Source: Porites lobata
Taxonomy: Eukaryota; Cnidaria; Anthozoa; Scleractinia; Poritidae
Length of the DNA: 64,000 bases
Assembly: GCA_942486035.1 (NCBI GenBank)
Contig: CALNXK010000023.1
Coordinates: 4,396,746 to 4,460,745 of the forward strand
Direction of reading: 5' to 3'
Below the pieces are notes generated by a model, which saw only the letters and a program-made list of their open reading frames with translations, searched no databases and was not told the origin of the DNA. Below, piece after piece: positions 50,023 through 60,500 of the stretch; within the stretch, counting starts at the first letter, position 1, and each line of letters opens with the position of its first letter. The position numbers were made by a program, and so were the translations under genes.

Positions 50023-51375
50023 TTTTCTATTACTTGAGGACGGCTAAGAATTTCTAGGGGACCGTTCCATTCATGTAAAATGTGACATACACTCCGTGAT
50101 AGAATTGGAATTGGCTTGGTCAAAAGTCTCAACCAAGGTCTGTGGCTTCACATTCGAATCCCTTTCACTCCACTTAATCAGTAAAAGGATAAAGGAAATC
50201 CTAACGTCAAAATACCAACATAATGCGAAATATTTATCCCGATTTCATGATAAAAATGCTCAGTTCAGGAAATTAAAAAAATCTATACATTTTTTCAAGA
50301 TTTCGGCTGTATGCATAGGCGTATGTGCGTACATGCACGCTACATTCCTGGTAGGAGTAATAGCTGAAAGGTTCCTGGGTCAAGCTTACGGGTAACATTT
50401 TGTCGATGAAAAAAAACCTCCAAAGTGTATTTTTTTTTTTTTGTCGTCTTTTGAAGGAAACGTGGATTTGCTTCAATCGTAATACAGTTTGACATCTTTT
50501 ACATAGAAGGCCAGTCCTGTGTCTTAATATTTCGACCCCCCTCACATTCTGTGCCTTTTTAAAAATTGACCCCCCAAAATCAAGTCTCTTGGAAAATTCC
50601 CCCCCCCCCGCCTCCGAAACCCCCTCCTACCCGGGCAGTAATAAACGTTTGGCGCGATTAGTGAATACTTAAACTTATCAACGATTTTTTGTGGTCAGTC
50701 ACTTTTTGAGTGCTAGATGTCCCCTGAATGGTACCCTGGTCCCAGAGGTTTTTCTTGAATGGAGGTTAAACCTGGTGGACCCAGAAAAAGTGTCCTTTAC
50801 CCTTAGCAGGGTGTGTTTCTTCAATAGAGGTAACAAATACAAAGATTATGCGAACATTTTTTCGGGACCAAATTTTGCGTCCCTTGAATAGCAGCAGCTG
50901 TATAAGTTCCACTAGTTGTACTTGCACACACCAGCACTCTGTCTCTACACCGGTACTTCGACTTCTACACTTTCCCATTAACAGACAGTTTGTATGAATG
51001 GTCAAGATGTGTGATCCTCGCTACGGAATGACACCTGGTGGATAAATATATCCCATATATATAATGCACAAGCACAATTATCAAGGCATCTTTATTCAAC
51101 CTTTATAAATTCAAAAACTACTGTTTCTGCAAAGGGGATGCCATCATGCAAGACGTAAAATAATAAAATATATTAGTAAATTAATATAATTATAATAATT
51201 TTATCTCTGGAGCTGACATATTTTGGTCCCCATACATGATGCAACTACCTGCATTTTAAGAACGGCTGACCAGGCCAACTATCACGCAGCGCTTCTTGGT
51301 CTCGTCACGCAACGCACACTCGTGGGTTCTCGTAAGTTGATTTTTTGCGGCATCGACTGTATATTTCACGAACTT

Positions 51376-54140
51376 ATGGCGAAGAGAAAGCTGATAATTG
51401 ACTGTGATGCTGGAGTTGATGATGCACAAGCTATAATTCTTGCTTTGTCACACGAAGATGTTGAAGTACTGGCGATCACTTGTGTTGTGGGCAATACCTT
51501 GATCGACCAAGTCTGCGTCAATGTCCTTAAGGTACTCGAACTGTGCGACAGAACAGATATTCCTGTCTTCAAAGGTGCTGCTGGGCCGTTAGTTGGTAAG
51601 GAGTTGTAAAAGCCAAATTTTCATTGGCTCAACTGCATATTTAGGGTCTTAGAACGAGTAGAGATGTCTATTCTGTTTGAAAGTTCTTTACACCACCACG
51701 CCAACACACCACCACCCAGATATACACGAATTGACCCAGTCCTCTCCAGGCCCCTCCCCAGCCCTCGTTCAAAATGTGGGTGTGGCTTTGGAGACTATAT
51801 GTAGTCTTGCATGTATTACAAACCCATAACAGCAAGAGATGCCAACGACTGGAGATAAAAAATCTGGAGACTCTCTTTTGCATTACCCCCTCTCCCCACA
51901 AAATGTCAACGATCACCCCTCCGGTGATAATCTCAAATTGACAGAGTTCCCAAATTGCAACATGGGGTAGCTCAGGACATTATAATAAATGAAGTCATAC
52001 ATAGGTACAGAACATCAAAGTTATAATAATCTTTGTCAGTGATGAAATACTCAGAAACCTTATAAGGCCATCCTCTTTTTTTCTCCATTTACCGTCGTCC
52101 GACCAACCCCAATTTTTGGTATTTTCAAAAAATTAAAGTAACGACGCAGTTACACCCTTTTTCACTTAAAATAATTCTTTTAATCTGAAAAATGAGCTTA
52201 GTAACAGCATAGAGAAAAACAGGAACAAAAACATGAACATTTTTCACAGTATATTGTAATTTTGTTAATCCAAAATATGTGAATGTTAACTTTTACCAGG
52301 GCCTACTATTCCAAGACTTCTTGTGACTTTCTTTTTAGGTTTTTTTTTTGTTTTCAATCGGACCTACCGACCCAATATCAGGAAACGCATTTGATGGTAA
52401 ACGAAGAAAAAAAAGGGGATGGCCTAATGAGTCAAAGGATGTTTCAAATTTTGGAGGAAAATGGGCTAAATTCCAAACTAAAGCACAAAAAAGCTCAAAA
52501 GTTGATTTTATGCAGGATATTCGGTGACCTATACGGGAGACTGGGGGACTGGTGCTATATCTTGGAGTCTCCCTGATAATCTGGGAGAGTTGAAATATAT
52601 GAAACCTTTCTGGGGGAGGGGGAGGGGGTGTCATATGTCCCTGCTATAAATTTTAAATATATTCATTTTGCATAATTTGAGGAGTAGGCCATGTCCCTGT
52701 CGGTATTTAAGCCATCTTTATGTTCTTTGTCGCCATTTCATCTAGTTTTATGTCATTAGTTCAATGCCATGTCGCTTGTGGAAATTTTACCCCATACTAG
52801 CAGGGCCTCATAAAAAACCACCTATTCCAAAATACGGGGTAATCTGCAAAATCTTTGTCACTGATGAAAGATGAGTAAAAATGCAATTTTTTTTAATTTT
52901 GTCAAAATTTGGGGCTGAATTCCAGACTCACATCCAGAAAAGCCCAAAACCACTTTTTATCCACGAGATTCCTTTGGTATCCAGGAGACTCATGGCTCAT
53001 TTATAATCCAGGAGAACAGGCATTGCAAGAAATGGGATTTTTAGAGTTGAGTCACTGGTACTGAGATTAGGTCATGCACTTTGTCTGCTGAAAATGGGTA
53101 CTCTAATGGCACTCATAGAACTCCCATTAATGACTGGTGTGTAGGGCCTAATTATTTTAGAAGCCTCAAGATTCACCTATTCAGTTTGTGGATATGGGTA
53201 AACTACCCATACTCCAATCTCTTGATACAAGTATACTGCCACTTTTCTTTGAGGAAACTCCATTACTATATTTGGCTTAATGTTTAAGTATCCTGCTTAT
53301 GAAAAAAAGTATAGCAATGATGATGATGATGATGATCCCCTTTTTTGAATGTGAATACATGAGAAAAAAAGGGTTAAGTAACTCACATCTCACTAAACTT
53401 TTTTGGCAGGTGAGCTGAAGAAAGATGCCTCCCATTTTCATGGTCTTGATGGTTTAGGTGAGGTTGAAGATATTCCGCACCCAGACCTTTCTTTGCTGAA
53501 GACTGAACATGCTGTGAATGCCCTGATCAGACTTACCAATGAACATCCAGGGGAAATAACATTGGTTCCTATTGGTCCATTGACTAACCTTGCTCTTGCT
53601 TGCCGACTCGATCCAACTATTTGTTCCAAACTGAAAGAGATTGTTATCATGGGAGGAAACATAGAAGCAAAGGGCAACACCTTTGTGACTGCTGAATTCA
53701 ATTTCCATTTTGATTCAGAGGCAGCCCATATAGTGCTAAACGAATTCACATCTCCAATATCTTTGGTAACATGGGAAGTGTGCCTCCAACATGCTCTACC
53801 ATGGGATTTTTACTATACCTACTGTGGTCTGGAGACAAAGAAAGCTCATTTTGTGAAGAAGATTACACGAGCAAGTTCAGATTTTCATAAAAAGAAGTTT
53901 GCAGGTATGGGTGTAGGTTATACAAGCTGTGACCCTTTTGCCTTAGGTGTTGCTGTTCAGCCAGATATGGTCTCTAAAGAGACAAGTGTGTATGCAACAG
54001 TTGAACTTCATGGACATTTGACTCGGGGCCAAATGGTTGTAGATTGGCGAGGACATCTTGGAAAGAAACCCAATGTCAAGATAGTACAAGAAGTTGACCT
54101 GGAAGCCTACAAAGCCCAGATGATGAAGTCTGTGCAGTAG
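51376..54140 (+). CDS. Inosine-uridine-preferring nucleoside hydrolase family protein, complete, 2 exons
   Basis: Nucleoside hydrolases split purine and pyrimidine ribonucleosides into base and ribose for salvage; mammals lack them. Exon 1 is 51376-51595 and exon 2 is 53410-54140. The G|GT junction is in phase, for 316 residues, the usual family length. The start is the first in-frame ATG (MAKRKLIIDCDAGVDD). The calcium/ribose-binding signature DCDAGVDDA is at 9-17 with all aspartates kept. Further family blocks are HGLDGLG, IGPLTNLAL, MGGNIEAKGN followed by AEFNFHFDSEAA, and the late CDPFAL that supplies the last metal-binding aspartate. The protein should be catalytically competent and cytosolic, as no signal peptide is seen. 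The 1.8-kb intron contains only low-complexity sequence and a GAT microsatellite near 53317-53336. Base preference cannot be read from the sequence. Confidence 0.94.
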
Positions 54141-54743
54141 TACATGTTTGACTTTGTTTTAACAGTATATTGATAAGTTGAACCTACCTCTTTGACTGAG
54201 CAAAAACTGCCTTATATTGTTAGATTTTTTTACACCAATATATACTTCATGATACATATAGAAAACGTTTGCTGATGGGACATTGGTGAAACAAGGCATT
54301 TGTGGCAAAATGACCGGTCACCATTTTTATTTGATCCACATAGATCATTTAAACAAATTTATTATAAACTTAAGTTAGTAGATAAGAGATGATTTAGGCA
54401 ACCACTGGTATTACAGACACCCTTGAGACCATGAAATTGTAAGTGTCCTTAATAGCGAGAACCCATAGGAGAGTGCAAGTAGAAATTTCTCTAAGAACAT
54501 TAAATTTTGCTTTATACAGATAATGTCTTTATATTCAGATTCACTGTAGAACCAACCTCTTGGCAGATTGGATGAGTGGGAACTACCGAAAGCAACGAAC
54601 TGCATTCACCCGCTAAGATAAGACTTAAACCAGCAGTGAGCCTTGTTTAGAATAGATTAAATTCTGGCGGACATGGCAAAAGCGTGACCACGCAAGAAAG
54701 AATTTATGAGAGCTGCATGCAAAATTCGACCTGATCTTAAGAG

Positions 54744-55238
54744 AGGGCCTGTTTACATCAAGGTGAGGGACCTCAGGCAGGTGAGGTAACGCACTTAGGT
54801 GGGGTAACCTGCCTGACCATATAATATCTCATTTTAATTTGATCACGTTTACATGATAGGTTGGGTGACCCGCTAAGCTGGGTAACCTGGTCTGCCAGAC
54901 CGGGTAAACCTCTCAGCTGGGTTGAAATTTTGCCATGTAAACGTTACCCGCCTTGCCGGGGTCGGATTCGTGATACATCAAATTCGCGCAAAATTCACTC
55001 TGGCGGTAACTTTGCATCATTTAAGGTAACAATAGAAAGCTACAGCACTGAAGGTTGCAGCAAGAGCAGCAAGTGAGTGTAGAAGAGCATTAATAGCCAA
55101 AACAGGTGGTTTAGGAGCTTAGCAACCATTCAATAATCTTGAGAAAGTGCATCTCGGGATGGTGGGATTGTAAGATTGCATGTAAAGGAGGGATATTTTT
55201 TAACCCCGCCCCACCCCACCTCCATGTAAACAGGCCCT
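54744..55238. mobile_element. MITE with AGGGCCTGTTTACAT ends
   Basis: AGGGCCTGTTTACAT at 54744-54758 is exactly inverted at 55224-55238. TTAA occurs close to the left end and directly at the right end, which may reflect TTAA targeting. The interior repeats GGTAACC/GGGTAA motifs in both directions (about 54785-54960), so it can fold into several hairpins. Confidence 0.75.
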
Positions 55239-56511
55239 TAATTGGTTCCTTTCTATCAACTGGGGATATTCGGGCGGATCCAAACCGGGGTTCCGTTTTT
55301 TAGGTGATCCACACGACCCCCAGCCCCAACCTCTTCTAAATCTTCTCCTGAGTAGCTCCCTCTCCCCAAGAAGGCCTCTTTAATAAGGTATGAAGCTTGC
55401 AAGTGGCAACATCGAATGGCTAAATGTTTTTAATTGGAAACTCCTTGTTGATTTTCCCTGTCGCGCCTTTCCCAAGAAATGAGAACAAAAGAAGTTATGT
55501 GTAAACTTAAAATTCGATGATTTCGCAGAAGTTTCTGAAGAAAACAGTAGTTTTAGTCACCGAAGTGAGTGACTGGTTAACCCCTGGGCCAAGCCATTGT
55601 TTGAATAATAAATTCATGCTCATCAAATTAATGAATTGAAAAGATTCCATATTAAATTGAAAAGCTCAGGTTTTTTGAAATACCTCTTTAAACACCAGTC
55701 AGCGGGCTGAATGTAAGCGCTGCCAATGTCAAAGATATTTGAGAGATGAGCAACCCATTGTGGAGAAAAGTAAGTGGCAGGTTTTGATAAGCTTCGCAAT
55801 AGAACTCTGTTGTTGTCGAGTGTGTGGACATTCATTTAGGCACAGAATTGCGAGTTTGTGTAGCTTTTTTCAAGAAAACGCCATTTTTTTGCCTTTTCCG
55901 CAGGGTGCGGCATTTTGGCACATTTTTAGACCCATAGGTGGCTTCCACCGTGGGGTATAAGCAACTTGATGGCAAATACGCGGCAAATGTCTGGGAGGAA
56001 AAGGAAAACTTCAAAAACCTTTCCTCACATCAACCATCTTGGGGCGCCTGTGTACGTTCAAGTGTCTGCAAAATTCTTCCTGCCTCTGATTGGATAGCTT
56101 GCGAAAAGAAACGTTTCTCCTCGCTCATTTGACTTTCTCAAAGTCCTTCGCATCTCCTTCCCGGTTCCGCTGGAGAAAAATTTTGAGCTCGACTTGTGGG
56201 CAAGTCTACTAGCTCATCGCCTTCATCGCCGCTGGGGGACGTTTCGCGAGGAGGAACTTCTGCGACTCAGCGACAGTTCCATACCGATGACGTAAATCAA
56301 TGTTTACAAAAAAATTTTACTTTCCTTCAGGTCGATTTTGGTATTAAAAGTGTTGTCTTCATCTGCGAACGAGCTCCAGCAAAACTCAAACGCTTCTTCT
56401 AGAGAAGAATATATTCCACAAATATTAACTGTTTTGTCATAGATTCATAGCGTTTACATTTGGCATTTGTAGCCTTTTATCTTCTGTCAATGATTCGTAA
56501 TCAATAGTTAT

Positions 56512-56574
56512 ATTATGGAGATCGAGGAGGGTGTTATCCGGATAACAGGATAACACCCTCCGAGATCTCCATAA
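56512..56574. repeat. 63-bp near-perfect palindrome
   Basis: Left arm ATTATGGAGATCGAGGAGGG and right arm CCCTCCGAGATCTCCATAAT are inverted, and the pairing continues through GTGTTATCC/GGATAACAC. Only about two mismatches interrupt the 28-bp arms around a seven-base loop. It has no coding content and is probably a fold-back MITE. Confidence 0.8.
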
Positions 56575-56838
56575 TTCTTCATATGATACGAAAGCCGAAT
56601 TCGATAATTGTTTTATGATTCATTCCAAATAATTCCTAGTTTAAAAACAAAGCTAAAACATGCTTACCCCTATCGATCGATGTTAAGTTCACCTTCGATA
56701 GTGCACGTTTAGGGTCGTTCAGCTCCGCAAATATTCTCCAAACAGTAGATGTCGCCCTTCGAGTTGTGTTCTTGCTGTTCTTGCCATATTTTTAGCTATA
56801 ATTTCGCCTATTTCTTACTCTTGAAACGAGTGAAATGT

Positions 56839-56948
56839 TACCCTGGGTGCCAGAGATTTTCCTAGCGCGGTTCCCGGTTTCTGTCAAGTGTTCGGCCAAC
56901 ACCAAAAATTTCCTCTGCACGCGAGAAAAACCTCTGGTACCCAGGGTA
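56839..56948. mobile_element. TACCCTGGGT MITE, 110 bp
   Basis: The ends TACCCTGGGTGCCAGAG and CTCTGGTACCCAGGGTA are inverted with one mismatch. The 9-bp flanks are GTGAAATGT (56830-56838) and GTGGAATGT (56949-56957). It is a sister copy of 41779-41920 with a shorter, diverged interior. It lies about 560 bp upstream of the RhoBTB start codon. Confidence 0.87.
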
Positions 56949-57510
56949 GTGGAATGTCCGCCATTTTTCTGTTTTCACAACCTCGTCCCCAGGTCTTCTC
57001 GGTTAACGGTGCTTTAACCTGCAAGAACGCGGTAATTTTGACCTTATTCCCTCGTTAAACACAAAATTCTTCCAAATTTGGTCATCAGTAACTGGTTATG
57101 GTGAATTATGCGTGTGCTTTCAAACCTAATCGCGTCTATTTGGACCCGCTCAATATGTCAAATGCAGGCGACTTTTCCTGGAGTTGAATTCTTAAGGATT
57201 TTGTTTTATTCAGGTTCAAAAAGGGGAAGAAAAATTTGTCGTCGTATGTCCACGTCCTCCATAAAACGGAAAATTCGGAGGTTTCACGTCGTAGTCGTGC
57301 AGTGGACGTCAAAGAAATGTACTTAAAAGCTTGATGAACGTGCAGGATTCCGGACAGATTTTACGTCATGGGGACGTTTCCCTGTGACCTAGCGTGAAGG
57401 TTGTTCTTGCAGGCTTCTGATTGGACACCTATTTTAGGAACAGCCGTAACAGCTAGAGGATAAAAAAAGAAAAGAACTCTACCCAGTGGACTGTGAGGAA
57501 GGTTTGAAGA

Positions 57511-60500
57511 ATGCCGCAAGTGAAACTTGTAGTGGTAGGTGACAGAGGGGTTGGAAAAACCAGCTTTCTTATTTGCGAAACAACCAGAAATTTTCCATGC
57601 AATTACGTCCCAACAGTTTTCGACAATTATGCGGCAAATATTATGGTCCGTGGGTTTCCATTCACGGTATCACTCTGCAATACAGCAGGCCAAGAGGATT
57701 ACGATCATCTGAGACCGCTGTCGTACCCCGAAACAGATGTATTCGTTGTGTGTTTCGATGTGGCAAGTCGAAGTTCTTTTCAGAGCGTGTCACAGAAATG
57801 GGTTCCAGAGGTTCGCCATTTTGTTCCAGAAGCGGTAGTTCTGCTCTTGGGGACCAAGACGGATCTTCGTAGTGCCAAGTAAGTTAAAAGAAAAAGAAAC
57901 TTACTAATGCTTTTCCCATGTAGTGGGTATTGGGGTTGGTAGAAGGTCTATACAGTTTTGTTCATCTTTTGACGTTAACCAGTAGTCAAAAACTAGAAAA
58001 GCGCCTCACGGTCAGTGATGTTGCCAAGTTTGAGAGTAGTGACAGGTTGAAACGAGTCGCGAAAATTATTTTATAGACGTTTGTATGGTGGTGGGTAAGT
58101 TGGTGCCCCAACCTGGTCAGAGGGAACTGGCTCAATGTTTGTTGAATATGTGCTGCTGGCTTCTCACAACCCCTACCCCATTATAGTGTGCCAATTATAT
58201 ATAGACCCTGTCTTGGTCACTTTAGCACAAATGTAATTTTTGCAATCCCAACTTATTCACTTTCGCTTAGTCACTTTCTGTCACTTATTTAACTTTGAAC
58301 CTTCCCGTGTGTAAATCAATACCTTCCAGTATTTTCTTGCTCCCAAAATTCCCGAAAACTTGCAACCCCATTCTAGTAACTCTATTGAAAATGTAACATC
58401 CCCATTAAACTATTATATTGCAGTGGAACCTCTCCTTTGGGACACCTCTGTTCAAGGGACACCCCCATTATTAAAGGGGACAGTAATCTGGTCCCGAAAA
58501 AAATGTATGTTCATATAATATAATCCTTGTATTTGTTTCCTCTATTGAAGGGACAGTCCTACAATGGAGGACAAAAATTATAGAATTTGGGACTGGGTGA
58601 AAAAGCCCTTCCAAGTGATTGTTACGTAGGACTCTGCTGCTAATGACAATTTTTTTTATCTTCTTTGGGTTCATCCTGTCGTCCCTCCACTCCCCCCCAG
58701 CAATGTTGTGGGCAGAAAAAGCAGTCATTCCACCCATTTGCTCAAAATTCAACTTTGTTTGGGGTGGGAGGGAAGAGGTCGCTAGTTTTACTTATACCAC
58801 TGAAAAGGTGGCAACACTTTTGACCTCCACTGTAGCCTCTACTGAAGGAAAGGGACATTTTTTCTGCGACCCAAAACACGGATTCAACCTCCATTCAGAG
58901 CACACCTAAGCACTCAAAAGGTAACTGAGGTTCTACAAGGAACTCCTCTCAGGAACTTTGTGGCTTTGTAGAATTATACATTTATCTTCCCTTGCTTCAG
59001 AATAATTCTTGCGAGTGACCATCTCTTGTAAGTGGTTACCAACTCTTCACATTTTTGGTGGTCGCTTACATGAGGTTTAACTGTTGTTTTTTCCCTTTCA
59101 TGCAGTAACATATCTGATGATGGGCCCATCGTGACAATGAGAGAAGGACAGGATCTTGCAGCATCTCTTGATATTGCATATGCAGAATGCAGTTCTCTGT
59201 TAAATGATGGTGTTCATCAAGCCCTCAACACTGCTGTTGAGTTGACCGTTTTGTTCCAAAGACAAGTTAATTCAAGGAAAGGATTTTTAAGGAGTAAAAG
59301 CAGAAGATGCAAATCAGCAAATGAACAAGAACCAGTTCCTCCTGTTCTTCCTCCAGGTACTGTTAATCCTGGGAGAGACTGCGAGTTACTCTGAAATGAA
59401 GGTCATGGGGAGGTGCAAGGGATACTTTTCAGCTTGAAATTCACAATTTTAAGGTTCTTGTGGTAATAAAATGTAATTTTGTTACTTCTTTTCTCAACAA
59501 TGTTGGGAGTCTTTGGCCAACAATGTTGCCTCCGTTTGCACAGGGCTTAATGCTGATGGTACTCAGCTTTAAGTGTGTCAATATCCCCCTATAAGACAGA
59601 TGTTGCTTTCAAGTCAATGTCTCATTAATTTTCATCTATCAGGAAAAGGACTTACAGTCTGATAGTGATACTGTGATTAGCATAAAGTGTTTTCAGTAGT
59701 GTATTTTTGTGGATTTGCAGGGTTTTTTTGGGCAAACAAATTTTTCTGATTCGAACACACATGTCCAATATACACAAACGGATACAATTCGTCAAACTGA
59801 TGGTCCATTGGTACCAATGGTAGGATTGGTACCAATAGAAAAGGATGTCATTCCAATGGTTCTGTTGGTGAATATGCATCTCATTAAGGGGACTTTGATT
59901 ATTTTCCCATGTGACCTGGCTGGGTACAGGGCAATTCGGATGGTCCATTGGTACCAATGGTACGATTGGTACCAATGGAAAAGCACCCTATTCGAATGGT
60001 TCTATTGGTGAATATGCATCTCATTAAGGGGACTTAGATTATATTCTGATCATGAATGTATTGGTATCTATACTGGAGTAAATTTTTATTATATTGTATT
60101 TGTAGGTTTTGCACCCGATGTTGAAGTGCTTACTTCATCATTTGCAAGTGAGTGGCACACTATGATGTCTGACAGTAGCACAGCAGATGTCACATTTATT
60201 TTTTCTGATGGCCAAACAGTGGAAGCACATAAAACTGTTCTAACTTCTGCATCCTCTATTTTCAAGAATATTTTTCTGGATAAAGTGACTCCAAGCCATG
60301 AAACGTATGGTGAAATATTTGAGGAAATATCATGGGTTTGCAAAAGAGACAACAGCTGTCCAAATCTTATCCACATGAAAGAGCATTGCCAGGGTGTAGG
60401 GAAGACAGTTATAAGGTTGCATGAGAGTATTTTAAAGAATGTTTTTATGGAGCTATTGACGTTCCTTTACACTGGATCACCAGACATTTCTAAAGATGAA

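Larger units (their letters stand above)
46167..51375. other. Gene-poor 5-kb interval rich in transposon remnants
   Basis: Between the head-to-head GAL3ST-like and nucleoside hydrolase genes I see no host gene. The interval holds the elements listed separately at 47019, 47294, 48540, 48947 and 49361. Around 46610-46770 and 47670-47710 are fragments repeating GTGGCCGYTGTAGA-type motifs, a half TACCCTGG end at 50731, and long homopolymer runs. Both genes' promoters should sit at its ends. Confidence 0.65.
54141..57510. other. Intergenic interval before the RhoBTB gene, repeats only
   Basis: No gene is recognisable. The interval contains the elements listed at 54744, 56512 and 56839, plus a fragment at about 56196-56310 with the GACGTTTCGCGAGGAGGAAC motif, a related form of which (GGGACGTTTAGCGGGAGAG) is at about 48228. 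The RhoBTB promoter should lie just left of 57511. Confidence 0.6.

Noticed and set aside
56196..56402. 68-codon Ser-rich ORF upstream of RhoBTB
   Set aside because: Its start coincides with a dispersed repeat motif (GACGTTTCGCGAGGAGGAAC), a related form of which is seen near 48228; no evidence of a gene.
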